DNA from: Phoebastria nigripes
Taxonomy: Eukaryota > Chordata > Aves > Procellariiformes > Diomedeidae
DNA: 64,000 bases
Assembly (NCBI GenBank): GCA_035582835.1
Contig: JAYKAV010002766.1
Coordinates: forward strand, 1,163,689 to 1,227,688
Direction: 5' to 3'
Shown: positions 21,699 through 35,300 of the stretch, piece after piece
Numbering within the stretch: the stretch's first letter is position 1
How the letters are laid out: each line of letters begins with the position of its first letter
Position numbers and translations under genes: made by a program
Notes under the pieces: generated by a model
Seen by the model: only the letters and a program-made list of their open reading frames with translations
The model's database searches: none
What the model was told of the DNA's origin: nothing

Positions 21699-21704
21699 AA
21701 TAAA
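21699..21704 (+). terminator. PTP4A2: Likely distal AATAAA polyadenylation signal of PTP4A2
   Basis: AATAAA in GTGCAATAAAGCTCTTGCAG is followed within 30 bases by T/G-rich sequence (TGTCTTCCCTCTGGCTC). It is the last clear canonical signal before the intergenic region and gives a 3' UTR of about 2.4 kb, a plausible length for this gene. Confidence 0.5.
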
Positions 21705-21725
21705 GCTCTTGCAGTAAAATGTCTT

Positions 21726-24700
21726 CCCTCTGGCTCTTGATGAATTTATTGCAGCTCATTAATGTTAAATGCTTTTCTTTGATCTGATCCGTAAAGGCCT
21801 TCGGACAAGTTTGTCCCTGCCCCTTGTATTACTAATGACCACTGGGTACTACGTGGCTTGGGTTTGCTGGTGACTCGTAACTGTTGGGAAAGGCTGTTCA
21901 ACCTTTGAGAAGAGGGAGCCGTGCTGCAGACAGGAACCGTTTTCTTACTTTCAAATTACCTGTTTAAAAATGTGTAAACTTACCTTGAAAAAAACCAAAA
22001 CAAACCTCCAAACCAAACAACAGCTCTGAACTTTCCCAAGAACTGTCAGAAATCTCTTGCAAAACTTTCTGTTGTGCCCTGGACAAGACTAGACACCGTG
22101 CCACCTGGCAGAGCTTGAATGGGGAGATTGTTTTGGGGTAACAATGAGTGAGTTTCTAGACTCCTGGATCCCAGTCAGTTCCCCTTCCTTGGTAGTGGAA
22201 TGCCACTGCGTTGATTTGTATAATTTATTTAAATAATACTAAGGTGCTATTTTCTGGGCTTCACAGATAACAATCCAATCAGCTTTGCTTTGCTGCCATC
22301 AAAGAAATATGTTACTTGCAAATCGGTATCGTGTTTCTAATATTTATCAGATTTTTTTCCCACTAGTGTACTAGAACAAATTTTTAGTCCCTGTTGGCAA
22401 TGGGATAATAAACCACTTTGACCGTGAGACTGGCAGCAGTAGCTGTGAAGTTCCATCTCCTCTTTCTGTGAGAATCTCTTTGTTTATTATTTTTTTTTTT
22501 AACACCAAACTCTTGCTTTGTTTGTTTTTCGAAGTTTCTACCTTTTTGGTTACCACGCACAGAAGTGAAATGTCTTGCTAATCAAAGGCTACTCAGTATA
22601 AAAAATACCATGCACTTAATTGGAACTGAGATATTCCTGTATGATAGGAGTTACTTGTTTCTCTTGTTAAATTTTTTTTTTTTCCACTAACATCTAGGCA
22701 GCTTCAGATACTGATGCTTTAGCTGGAGATAACACTTGATCACATGCATATTTATATCACTTAAGATGCTACTTTTAGAGCAATTAAGAACGATAAGCAG
22801 AGTGGAGTGACTCTGCATGGGGAAAGAAACTGCAGGAATCATGGTTTGCACTTCTATAACAGCGTATGTTCTTTTAACTAAAAAATTATAAATCATTTAA
22901 CTTAGTCCTAACGCTTGCAAATCAATTCCAGAGAGCATTTTAAGTACATGTTTCTTGGGGGAGGGGAAGAATAGCTTTTTGTCAGTAAACAGATCTGAAG
23001 TAAAATGTTAAGGTTGCTATCAAACCTGCTGTCTCTCTACATTTGTGTAGTGTCACCGCTCTAGACAACAGTGTTCACGTGCATGCTAAAGATGGCTCTG
23101 GGTTGTGACTTTCCCTAACAAGGACAGAAAGATGCTTAGGCTACGGCACTTGGAGCACACGGTTATTTGCAGCCAAGCTCCACAGTAAGTTACTGGGCTC
23201 GTGTAAGTGGATTACTCTATTCATCTGTATGTCCTGGGGACTGGCCTGGCTGAATTTGCAGAGGTGTAAAGTTGGGGGTACTAGGTAGTCCCTTGACTCC
23301 TCTGTGAAAATGAAGGTGTCAAGGAATGCTGTCTAGAACTGGATTTATGTCTGATTAAGTCCCAAAGGGACATAACAGGTGATGCTTTTCACAGGTGCAT
23401 CTGGGACACCTTTCATTTTAGGCTGTCAAGGGCTATGTAGACATCGTTACCTTCATAGTCCTATGTTAAATATTTTTGCAAAACCCAAACCCTTTGGTAT
23501 GGAGGTAAATCTTAGGACCTTCCCTTGTTCTGACTGCTTGTTTCATCAGAACTTAAATCACCATCATCAATGAATGAAGCGATGTAAGTGAAGTTTTAAT
23601 TGTTTTTCATGCCATATATTTAGTCTAGATCCTGCTACTACTGACTGGTGGGACAACATCAAAAAGAAAACTAGGCTATCTCACGAAGTTACTGGCTGAC
23701 AAAGTTGTTGGTGCAGTTGCAGAAAGTTGCCTACATACCACCCAGGACAGGAGCTCCACTTCTCTTTGGACCACTGAGCAGATCCTCATTTCAGGGGGTG
23801 GTTGGTACCAGGTAATTGAGCACCCGAGCCCTTTGCGGGGGTAGTGATGTGACTGGCAAGGAGCTTGCCTCTTGAAGAAACAACTGTGGGTGAGATTTAG
23901 AGGCTGCTAGAGAAGCTACTTTATTTTAGCAGTGGCTGCAGTGATACTGGAAGGATAGCTAGAATTTGAGGTGGCTATCTCTGTGCCCTTTCTTACAGGG
24001 CTTAACTCTGTAGCTGGAGGCAAACGAAGGACACCGGGAGCCTACGCCAGAGGAAAATCCCTGATCCAAATCTGTGGATGGATTAGAAGAGCTCAAGGGG
24101 GGGAAAAGAACCAGGTAAGAAACCGCTTCTTCTCTGTCCAGCAAGGGAAACCAAAAGCACTGAGTAGTAACGTGAGTCCTTTAGGGCTGCACAAAGTCAA
24201 CAGAGGGAGCGAATCTGGTCCCAGGATGCGGGACATCCTCTGTGGCTCCCGAAGCCACTTTGCTGGGAAGCAGGGCTGAATGCTGATGACTGGAGTCCTT
24301 CACTGAAGCAATTCTCTCGCTGACAAGCTCCCTGAGGGGATGCGCATGCAGTCAGTTGGAGGATAGGATGATGTGAAAGGCCCCCTGCTCCCAGCAAAGC
24401 AGGGAGGCTGGGTCTACTAACATCTGCAGTATTTTGCAGAGAATGGAGAGCACAGCATGAACCCCTGGCTGAAATAATACTCAGAAAGCCCTTGCGCTGT
24501 CTTTGGCAAGGCCGTGTGTGTGGAGCTTGTGACCTTCCTGGGCTACTGTTTCTGTTTTTTATTGTCCTTGTTGTTATCCAGAGGGCTGTTGGATCATTAG
24601 CTTGCTGGGTGGCACGGTCTTGCTGAGCTGGTTATTCCAACTGACTAGACTTAGTGCTTTGGGGTACCTTCTGCTGCAGATAATTCTGCATGCAGACCGA

Positions 24701-27700
24701 CTCTTGTGCTACTTTGTGATTTATTGCCATTTCAATTTCAAATTTCAATTTCCAACAATAAAAGGGAAGAGGACATTGTTGCGTGGAATATAAGTGGCTT
24801 TAGGACTGAAATAAGAAATTTTCCTAGAGAAAAGGGCAGCAGAACCCATCAGGTTGGCGCTGAGTGGGGTTGGGGGGAAATGTTAAAATAGCAGCAGCTT
24901 GTTGATATCTAATCCTCGCTGCTGCTCAGCCCTGCTGCCTGCGAGCTTGAAGTGCTAGGAGCACAGGCAGAGCTCCTGCTTTTTTGAGAACTCTGATGGG
25001 ATCGATATGTTCCTGCAGAACGCTTCAATCCCATCATGTCAGCATTTGGCGGGGAGGGGAGCATCTGTTTTTGCTGGAAGATCTTTGACTAGTCCTAATA
25101 ACGAGAGACGTGCTTTTTTGTTTCTGTTGCTTGAGGGCAGTAAGCGAGTCAGTGGGTCTCCTGCCATCAGATCAGGCGCAGGGGAGATAAAATGCAGATT
25201 TGATGGACTCCCTGGGGATGGAGGGGCTGGCTGGTGCGTTGGAGGAGTCAGCTGGAGTGTATTGTACCACAGAGCACCTGCTGCGTGACCCGTGCTGGAA
25301 TAGCTCGTGGTGGGGTGGGTATAAGCCATAGATTTCTTCCCTTCTCTCCTCCCCAGACACTGAAAACAAGATGAAGGGTAATAAAATGTTGTCAGGCTAG
25401 TAGAAAAAAATCTGGAGGAAGAACTGCATAATGCACAACTTAATGATAATNGCTATCTTCCCAACTTCAGCTCCTCCACCACCCCTGTCTGGTCGCACTG
25501 CAAGCTGCGTGGGACAGGGACCTCGCGTTACGGACAGGCTTTTGGGGTGTTCCTTTTCGTGTAACGCTAATTCGTATTTGTGGTATCTTTGCAACTGGGG
25601 TTCAGAGTCAGGCCTGATATTGCAGCCATGGAGTGGGGCAAGGAAAAAAAGATTCCATTAAAAAAAAAAAAATGTTGTCAAGGAAACTGCTCTCTCGGTA
25701 CCACTGCGCGCAGCCAATAAGGCACAAAGAAAAGTCTCCCCACAGCAGAGCTGCGTGCAGCACGGGGTAGGCTCCACAAACGTAATTGAGACAGCAGGAA
25801 TTCAGTGCTAACTACAAAGCCTTGTTTTGATTACCGTGTGGACTCCATCCCAACCTGCTGTAGTTATTCTTTGTACCTTCGTTAATGAGCTAGTCTTGCT
25901 TTCCTTTCTGTAAAGCTGGCCAGAAATTTTAAATAGGAGAAGGGGTCAGGAGGAAGGTGACAGAAATTACAGCAGACTTGCTTTTGGTAGCGGTATTCTT
26001 CCTGCAAGGATAATTACTTAAAGCAAGACGAATGCTCTGCATTTCAGTTAACTCCTCTCCAGCCTGTGTTAAATCCATTACGGGATGCCTTGCGTTTGAC
26101 ATTTGCGTCTTTGTCCTTAATGGTGACAGTAAATTTAAACACCCCAGGAGGGCTGCGGATAGCTGCCAAGTCTCAGGATGCTACTGCTGCTGCTACGACT
26201 CCTTTAACATCGCCCCACGGGTGAGGCTGCTGGAGCTGCTTCGCCCGGGAGTAATGAGAGAGCTGGTGTCTCCCACACATTCACATCATAGGTGAAAGCT
26301 GCGCTCGCAAAAACTAGATGTGACGCTGATAACCCGCGGTTGCTTCCTGGTTACTAGGTAATAGCACTGTCCCAGGTGAATCCTTCGTGCCTGCAAAGGT
26401 AATTTATCATATGGCTTTCCTGTTTGTGTTCTGCTCAGCTGAATCCAAGCCTTCCATTTATTTCAGGACCTCAGTAAGAAGTCAAAGCAGGGTTGCCAAA
26501 GGGCAGCAGAATTAAACTGTTTGCCTTTGCTTGGAAATGGCTTTAAATTAATTCTGGTGCTCGCAGAGCCGAGTTTGCTAGTGATAGCTGGGATGGGAGG
26601 TGGTTCTGGGCAGCTATTTCGCAAACAGCGCTTGCACTTTTCTGCCTTCCCCTGCCCCATAGCTGTGTAATTGATACAGCGCCAGAGCCCCCGCAGCTTC
26701 TATAAGTGCAGACATGCATTAAACTCCTCCGGGAGTGAAGTCCAAGGCAGCTCTGCCAGGGCACTTCCCTCCCGACCCTCACTGCTGAGGGTCCTGCTTT
26801 AGTGCCCTGAGCTGGGTGGTCCGCAGGGGACCCGGTGTCCAGCCGCTGTGAATTCTGCCCTTGGATGCTGCAATGCCAACGGGGCAATGACGAAGCTTCC
26901 TTGTGAATCTGGGCTGTTGTCGCTCCTAAACAAAGCAGCTCTCTAAGCCGGGCCTGCAGGGCTGTGAGCCGAAATGCCATCTTTCCTCCAGCTCTCATGT
27001 TTATGTATATATGCTGTATACACTTCTATTATTCCACCTGTTTGATGATAATGGGTGTTTGGAATAGAGCAGCTGCTAAAGTGGCACACGGGGCGGATCG
27101 AATCAGCAGGTGACATTTTTCACTGGGTTTATCTTTGAGAACAAGCTGGGCCTGCAATAAACTGGCTGCTCCTTCATTTACTAGAGGACAAAGCTGCCAT
27201 TATTCAGGGGCAGAAGAAAGCGAAACCCCAGGAGATGAGCTGAGTGCGTGTGCGATCTCCCTGTCTGACTGCATGCAGGCATTAATGCAAGAACTCAAGG
27301 TCAAAGGCTGCCGAGCTCTGAGAGTTGGAGGCAGAAGGGGCCTCCAGAAGGAAGAATGGTTTATTTCTTTATCTCATCGAGTCGTGTATCAATTATCCAT
27401 GGNGTCTAACAGCCTAGGAAGGGAATGGATTTTCTGCTCTTTAAGAGAGGTTTTGCATGTACCGTTCATTTGCTGGGCAGCGGATTTAAACTCTGCGTGG
27501 CTCTTGAGGCAGGAGGCTAAAAGCAGAGACATCGTGAGAGGGGAAAACCCAAAGGGCAACAGCTTTCCTTTTAATCTCAGGTGGTCCTTCTGTCGTTCAT
27601 GAGGCAAATGGTGCTGATAATGTGAATTAGGGAAATCTGCTGTGCTCTGTTCTAGAGGGATTGCTGAGAAATTGAAGAAGAAATTACCAGTCCTGTGTGG

Positions 27701-28860
27701 CAGGGAATTGTGGCAGGGTTAAAAAAATCACATCAGCTCAAAACCAGAGGGATTTAAAAAGCAGTTTTGTCAAGCTTTTACACTATTTTTTGTCTCTGCT
27801 GCAATATCATATCGTGACATGACCAGCTGTAGCCTCCTGACACCAGGCTGCTGCCCAGCTGCCTCGGAGCTTCTGGGGTTTCCAGTCTGCGGAGTAGTGC
27901 TGCTTCCTCTGGAGAAGATGCTCGTGAAGTGATGCTCCTGCACCTCCCTTGTGATGAATCTCGGTTAAGACCCTGCTCACTGCAGTCTAACAAACCAGTG
28001 CTGTGGCAAAACCCATCCTCAGCAGGAGGGCATAGCTACGGGAGCTCGAATAGAAACAGCATTTCTGCTGAGCAGAGCAAGTGCTGAGCATTCATCCCAG
28101 CCTCGGCTTCTGAGGGGGACCCCGTCGTCTGTTGTGCTAACAGGCAGAGGAGAGGATCCTGTGGAATACAAATGGATCTGGGCTTCAGCACGGGCATCCC
28201 GCAGCACGGTTTGCACTTTCCCTCGCATCCAGCCAGGGCTCTGCTCACTCAGCAAGTTACTGGGCCAGCTTTCCCTCTGGCAGCAGTGCTTGCTGCCAAT
28301 TCCTCCTTGGTCCAGAAACATGGGGGCTAGAGAAAGCTGGCCCTGAGCAGGAGAGGCTCCGAGGGGTACCTGGCAATTCCCGGGGTCCTGGCCTCTCTGG
28401 GATAACAGGAGGCGGTTTCCACCTTCAGATCAATTGAAATCAGTTCCTTGTTTTGGGGAAGAAACCTGTTCTGTTGTCTCATCGCCTCAGCAGTGAATTG
28501 ATTACAGAAAGCAGTTGCTGTAGCATGAAAGAAATGCCTCTTAACTAGACAGCTCTGAGCAGGTTTGTTTTACTGTCTCCGCGATCCGTGTGCGTGCTGC
28601 TTGCCTCGGTAGATCAANGCATCAGAAAGCACTCCAGCAGACTTCAACCCTGCCTCCTTTGAGCACCCTCCCCTGCTGCCTCCTGCCCCTTCCAGCTCAG
28701 CTCTTTGAGCTCTGGAAACGTGTTCGTTTGGAAGCAGCTTGTGGAGCAGCCCATGTGAACGGGGAGCTTTTTCTTTCCTCTGAAGCACCGGCATTCAGGT
28801 GCCGGGCACAAAGTCCTGGCTGGATGCCACGACAGGCTGTGAGCTGTTCTGCCCTTTGCT
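21726..28860. other. Intergenic DNA downstream of PTP4A2, no gene recognised
   Basis: Composition is mixed and less AT-rich than the PTP4A2 introns. Short open frames such as those near 24000, 25000, 26500-27000 and 27135-27602 overlap on opposite strands, contain no recognisable domain and lack coherent splice structure. Simple A and T runs occur near 21990, 22490, 22672 and 25660. I see no tRNA, repeat family or coding exon here. Confidence 0.6.
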
Positions 28861-28899
28861 CTTACCTTGATCTCCTTAATGGCCTCAGCTTGGGTCCGG

Positions 28900-29380
28900 T
28901 TTCCAAACTGACTGCTGGGGCTGTGTTCATCCAGTTAGCAATTTTTGACGATGAGAATAAATGTAACCTCTTAGAGATCAGTCTCCTATTGAAAATGCAA
29001 TAATACAGAAAGCAATTGCTCTTTGAGTCAGCCTTTGAGGGCTTCTGACTGCTGTCTGCAGGGCTTAATGCGGCAGGGAGCGTCTTCCTAATTGATGAGA
29101 GCTCTCTGCTGCTCCAGAACACCAATATCTGATCAATACGTGGTAGAAATGGAGCAGCATTAAATCTGTACCTTCTCAGGACCTCCCATGAGAAGTGGAA
29201 AAAATGTATTTGCAGCCTTGTAAAGCGATTTCCCGGTTGGCGACTGGCAGGGCATGTGTCTGCACAGAGCTCTGTAACGCTGCCTTCTGAATCCCATCCC
29301 GTCACTGCGTTTCCATCGTTATGTCGTATCTCCATGCTTCATAAAACTTGCATTATAAACTCGAGTCTCCCTCACGTTTG
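28900..29380. promoter_or_regulatory. Candidate conserved non-coding block
   Basis: A stretch of low-repeat, AT-balanced sequence with phrases such as AGCAATTTTTGACGATGAG, CTTCCTAATTGATGAGAG and TTCATAAAACTTGCATTATA looks like enhancer sequence. A 157-codon minus-strand open frame crosses it but shows no family similarity. The call rests only on texture and is weak. Confidence 0.2.
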
Positions 29381-32130
29381 CTGTGTAGCTGAGGCAGAAA
29401 ACAGATGAGAATGGCTGTGGGAGCTAAAGGCTGGGGGAATGTCTCCTGCTCGCCTGGAGTCCAGCACTGCCTCGCTAGTGAGAAAAGGGTCATAAAACAC
29501 CAGGGGTGTCGATTTAATGCGTGTTTTGCATTTGGTGTGAGACAAAGAAGGGATTTTAGATGGATGCCTTGGCAGAATTCAGGCAGGAGATGATTCTTGT
29601 TCCCTTGACAAGGATGCTTCAAGGGCAAACAGTGGTGCTGAGGATAGTGACCTTCTAAATCTGCACTATAATATCTCGAGTATGTGCAGCCCTTGGGCTC
29701 CACACAAGTTATGCTCACGAGGAGCTCTGGCTCCTTGCTCTCTGCAGCGATGGGGCTCCGCAGCTGGGCATCTCCCTGTCCTGTCGCTCACGGTGCGGTA
29801 CCGAGGCCATGAACCTGTTGCACGTGGGGACCTGACGCATGCTGGAGTGAGATGCTCTGCCGGTGGCAGACTGGGTATGGCAGGGCTCTTTTGGTAGCCT
29901 CGTATGGGAGCGAGAGCGCTGGGGAGAGGTGAAGCAGTGGTAACTCCTGGCAATTGAGGCAGTGGGATCCTCAGTTGCAGACTACCCCTCGCAGAAGCTT
30001 GCAAAATGCAAACTTTCACTGTTAAAATGGCATCAGCTCATTCCTGTGTTGGTGAGATTGTCCCAGGGTGGCCCCAGAGCCAAATGTCATTGCTGCTAGA
30101 GGAGAGGTTTCGGAGGCTGCCTTCTCATTTCACCGGGGTGCAGACTCCTCCACGGCTTGATCTTTGTAAACCTCCCCTTAAGAGCCACGGGAGACGTGTT
30201 GCAGATCAAAAGGTATTTTAACTTGGCTGCCTTTGTTGCCCTTAGACTTAGAGTGTAATTAGAAATATAATCCATCCCCTGTACGCCGGGTGACATCCCA
30301 GCCTGTCTGAATTCTGCAGCTATATTTTGTGATTACCAGCAGTGTAGATGCTATTCCCGGTTCAGCTACAGCCTGACTTGCCCATCTGCTGTCTGCCTCG
30401 CGCAATCTGAATGCAATCCCAGAGGGGGACGGGACATATTTGTCACCTGGCTGAGCATGACAGGTCCAGACCACTGAGGTCTCTAGATGTCCCTTAGCGG
30501 GATGTCTTTGCTAACTAAGAGAAGTGGGATGGACATAGGGGTGGCAGAGCCCAGCGTGGGTGGGTTCTTGGCCAAAAAGGGCATGTCTGTGAGTAACTTC
30601 CCTTCTTGGTTATGGTCCAAAATGGTGTATATCAGAGAGGCTTGTGGGCTCAGACTCCTTTGGTTTTGATGCTGGATACGTCTTTAATGTTCAGCTGAGT
30701 TGTTGCCATCTGGTAGAGCACCTGCATTTGCCGTGCCAAGGAGNGAAGAGCAGATTCCCGTGGTGCAGTACCCTGGGATTTATCCTGGTGGGATAGAGAC
30801 AGGGATGGAGTCATCCCGGGGGATGGAGGGGGATCACGAGCGATGACTGGCAGGAGCCGGGGCTGACTCGCGCGCGTGCTGCGAAGGCAGCATGTCTTGC
30901 TGTGTCCTGGTGGAGCGGCTCTCCTGCTCCGTGCCAGATGGAGCCGCACGTGCCTGGGCTTGCGGAGCAGGGATGGGGAGCGAGTGACGTGCCGCAGCTT
31001 CACGAGCTGCTGCTTCCTAGCTCTGCTCCCTGTCCCCTTGCTGCTGGCACGGGGGAAGGCACGTGCGCGCCGGTGGTCGCCCTGGCATTGCTGCAGCCAG
31101 GCTGTGAGCCCTCTCTAACCCTGGCACATGCACCTTGGGCTTGCCATGGACCTGGGGCAGAAACACTTCCTAAAGTGTGGGCTGTGCTTCCCAAACCCCA
31201 TCTGAGGGAGGCCAGGCTGCTTTTCCGTGTGCTCGAGCAGATTGCTTTGCAAATAGCTTGCAAAACTCCACGGGGATGAAACCTGAGGATTTTATGACCC
31301 TCTCCCTGCTTTTCCAGGAAGGGCTCTTTGCCGAGGCAGGGCTCGCTGGGCTGCAGTGAAATGGGATTTTCAGGCTAACGTGTGTTTCTGAGAATCTCCT
31401 GTCCTGGGAGAGAGGAGACCAACTCGCCCGTGTTACTGCGCGATGCTGCAGCTCTCCGGTTTCCCTGTTCCCACTTCCCGACTGACTTTTAAAAACCTGT
31501 TAAAAACACCGGAGCGTTTCTCAACTCTCATCATTGTACTTCAGAGAACACTCTGGAGAGTGCGTCAGCCTGAAAGCGTGATGGGAACAAATTTTGGAGA
31601 GCTTTTGATGTGAGGGGAAAGAGGGGAATTGGCCTGCGTAGGAAGGGTCCTTGGCACTGCAACACAGAGAGCTTTTAAAAAAAAAAAAAAATCTGCAATT
31701 TGTTTAGTTGTTTCCTACCCAGTTTTCTCACATTCCTAGAACTGACTCATAAACCTGCTGCTCTGCATTTCTGATATTCAGCCTGAGGGCCTAATTCATG
31801 CGGTACTGGATGTCTTGTAGCTCTGCAGCCTCTCTGTACCGTTGTGGAGCACGTGGAAGAGCTCAGCAGAAAGTGCTCTGCACCTTACAGGATTAATCTC
31901 GGGGACCCCTGGTCTGTAGGAAAGTTTTTTACTTGGAGACAGCTGATTGCCATTTAATTAACAACAGTTAGCATGTTTCCTGAGGGTTTGGGAAGTGTCC
32001 AGATGAGCTTTGTTCCAGGATGCTGCTCTCTGTGGTTTACCCCGGGGCTCGGGCGAGTTGTTAATGGGGATTCAGACACTGCCCCGACTGGGTGTGTGCA
32101 TTAGACTCCCTCGGCAGTGGTAGAAAATAT
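29381..32130. other. Intergenic, no gene recognised
   Basis: Mixed GC sequence with short overlapping open frames on both strands. A run of A lies at 31677-31691, and a TTTAATTAAC motif near 31954. Nothing else is supported. Confidence 0.55.
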
Positions 32131-32320
32131 GCTTTGAAAGTTGGCCTGTATAATCTATAAATACAGAGGGAGCTTCAGCAGGGTCAGAAACAAATCCGTG
32201 ACATTTTGCATCAGCAGGGAGAAAACAAAATTTCATCCAAGGTTTTATTCAATAGAGAAACTGATAATAAACCTTCCTTCCTCCAAACGGTCCATTGCCA
32301 TGGTAACCGGCGTGACATGC
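32130..32320. promoter_or_regulatory. Candidate enhancer with RFX X-box-like site
   Basis: ATTGCCATGGTAAC at 32294-32307 is one base from the palindromic X-box GTTGCCATGGTAAC bound by RFX proteins. It sits at the end of a 170-base AT-rich stretch that includes TCTATAAATACAGAGG and AACTGATAATAAACC. RFX factors act in ciliated, neural and immune cells; which applies is unknown. A 92-codon frame across it has no recognisable similarity. Confidence 0.4.
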
Positions 32321-35300
32321 CAGGATGCAGGGATGGATGCAAAGTGTCACTGTGAGGAGGGCTGCTGCCTTAAACATGGCAGTATTAAATGGCTTCATCA
32401 AGGCGAAGAACGAGCATAGAAGCAGTGGGGCGTGTGTACGGGTTCACTCCTGCCACGACTTGCTTCAGTCGGCAGAGGTTCAGGTTAGCCCAAGGAAAGG
32501 GGGGGAGGTCTGGGGAATATTGATTTAGGCTTAAAGTAGCAAAGCGCAGCTGGACGAGGTTAAGTGAGCTAAATTTGCAGCAGCCTGGCAATGGCAGAGC
32601 AGCTCTTTCCATCGTGGTGGCTGTCACTGTGCGTGTCCCATCCTAACAGAAGAGGGAGAGACCTTTGTGCTCTGCACAACTCAGCTGCCTACTGTGTCGG
32701 TACAGCAGTCAGCGGGTCTGCGGGCTGCTGTCTCCCACNGGTTACAGCTGAAAGACCGTGCAGGATTGGGCAGGGGATAAGAGATACCTGTGAGCAAACC
32801 GGTGAGGTTATAATCTCTGTTCCCTTTCTGTCCAGGGAGGAAGAGGCTCCTTTGGTTCCTCAGTCATACAGCGTGCAACCCATGTGCATTGCTGATGTTT
32901 GTGGGTTTTTTGTTTGGTTTTTTTCCACCCCCAGGAAGAGCAGGCAGTGGTACTTTAAGGTCAAACCCAGCACTTTAAAATCTTATCCCCGTGAACAAGA
33001 GCAGTAATCTGACTCCAGGTAGCCGAGAGCATCGGGCGCTTGTCTGGGATGTGGATTCAAGTCCCTCCTGTGAATGAGACCCCAACACTCACTTCTGTCG
33101 CCCTTGGCTGGCAGGGCAGCATCACTGATGGGGACCATGGCACAATGCAATAGTCACTAGGTGAGAGAGAGACTTGCCTTGTAAAGCAGGGAAAGGGTTT
33201 AGGAACAGCTTTCTTCCCAGGGAAGGGCTCTCGGGGAAGCAGCAGGAGATGGAGGGAAGGGTGCCAGCCTGGACCTGCCTGCCCTGCCCAGGGATGATGT
33301 GGGTATGGCAGGGAGGGCAGCAGGACTGAGCCAGGCCCTTGAGGCTCCCTGAGAGGGAAGGCAGCTTTTCTCTGGCCCTTGTTTTTGCAACCTTTCTGCA
33401 TGTTAAAACCTCTTGGTTTCTCCTCCAGAGGCTAGCGATTGCAGAGCCTGGGGGGGCTGGAGGTCTTGTCTGTGCCCATCACCTGCCTGCTCGAGTGCTT
33501 CGTGTCCGTACACCATGCAGCCACGCAGGAGCAGAGAGTGGCTGCAGGAGTAGGTCGCTGTGGACTTCAGGATGGAAAATAAAAGCTGGAAGTGGAGCAG
33601 GTTGAATTCCTTCCTTGCAGGTGGAAATTGTAGATCTCCTGTCGGCATGTTGATGAATGTGGCAAACGTTCCTGGTCATTATTTCATAGCCTGCAGGCCT
33701 CCTTGTGACAGCCATCATCCCTGCGCCTGGTGTCCTTGTTGGTCATCTGGTTTGGAGAGTGAATCTTTGTACTCCCCAGCGTGCGTTAGGGAAAGCGCTT
33801 TGCAGAGTAGTTGTTTTATCTCCTGCAGAGGCAGGCGCTGTCATTTAGCCAGAGTCAGGAGGGAGAGCAGATGGTGACCTGTTTTTGCCAGTGAAAGAAT
33901 GAGGTTGGAAAGGCACTGTTGAAGTGAGGACATGGGGAAGAGGCTGCCTGGCAGTGCCTTAGATAAACAAGACTTCATTTTAGCCGGCCCCAGTGTGAGG
34001 CTTGAGACTTGCCTTTTCCCACCCTCGGGGAGGAAGATGTGCCNTTGGTGAGGGGGTGATGGTTGAAAATGTAGATCTCTGTGGTCCTTAATTTTTAACC
34101 CGTGGTGTTATGTTTTACCGTCTCTAAAAGATGCATATGGGAGAATGGGAAGAATTTGTCCATCACGTGTTTGGTTTCCAATTGTTCACACCAAGACCTC
34201 CAGAAGAAGTGACCCTCCGCTAGACAGACCCCACTGTTAATGTTTCAGCCTGATCCCTGATAAAGATTTGTCTGAAGCAGGAAGGATGAGGGTATTTTTC
34301 CCTTTGTTTTCCTGTATGCAGTTAACTATTGTAAGATGATTCACTGTTATGCATATAAACATATGCTTCTTCTTGGAGTGTTGCTAATTTCTTGGCTTCA
34401 GCAGCTTCTTCTGGGAGTTTGGCCACATTTGGTTCATGTCGAGTGAACAAGTGTTGTTAATGCCTATTGCTTTGTGTGGGGTTCTGCTACAGGGGAATTG
34501 TGGGTTGAAGCTTGGTCCCTGCTCAGCATTCATCTCCTGCCTTGAAGATATTTTAATCGCTGGCAATTTTTGCTGTAGCAGAAGGTGCCTGAGGCAGAGT
34601 GGGTTGCCCCTAGTAGGAGAATTCGGAAGTCACCTGAGGTGCAGAGCTGGGAGGTGCTGGGTGAGTTACCCTGGGAGGGATTTGCTGATTTTGAAGCATT
34701 TTGGATACTTCGTCCCTTGCAGCGACATGATCGACAGCAGAAGGCATGGCTGTCACTTCCCAACGGGGAATATAAAATAACGGAGAAAGGATTTGGAGGG
34801 TGGATAAATGAGCCCTTTGCCTCACAATGGTTCATCCAAATCTGTCCAAGGTCCCATGTAGATCAGAAGGTTTCCAGCTGCTGGCTCCTGCATGAGATGG
34901 AGGACAATCTTGATCCCACCCAGGGCAATGCCCCACAGAAGTGGGCTGCCCCCCACGCTCCAGCAGCCGGGGAGCCCCACGGCACAGCCGCCTGGGAAAT
35001 CCCAGCTCTGCTGGAACCAGCCTGGCAAGGGGATGGATGTCTCTATATATAACAAGGGTGCTATGCACCGGCCAGGTATTTGGGAGGCATTAACGGGAGG
35101 CAGAGAGCGTTTCCAGGCCTAGGGAGGCAGTAAAATGGGCTGGAATGGTCTGACGCAAAATGTGGACGTGCAGGGAGATACCATGAGCGAGAGGCTGAGG
35201 AGTGTTATGGTAATTAGGACAGGGGATACAGGGAGGCAAGTGAGTCACTCGGAGATTAGGTAAATCTCAGCAGGATTACTATTATTATAAGGGAAAATCC

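Larger units (their letters stand above)
19314..21725 (+). other. PTP4A2: PTP4A2 3' UTR (end inferred)
   Basis: The sequence after the stop is AT-rich, has no further coding frame of note and contains several AATAAA hexamers (near 19473, 19604, 20346 and 21699). PTP4A2 mRNAs in vertebrates have long 3' UTRs of a few kilobases, so I place the main end just after 21699. A TG-rich tract lies at 20005-20056. The end is an estimate; no transcript is available here. Confidence 0.55.

Noticed and set aside
28862..29335. 157-codon minus-strand frame
   Set aside because: No family similarity is seen; its DNA looks like non-coding regulatory sequence.
33019..33072. Possible tRNA gene
   Set aside because: The T-arm phrase is good, but the D arm is short, the last T-stem pair fails and no acceptor stem closes; a SINE head explains it better.
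34585..35052. 155-codon + frame with near-normal amino acid composition
   Set aside because: No motif is recognised, three other frames overlap it, and no splice or start context singles it out.
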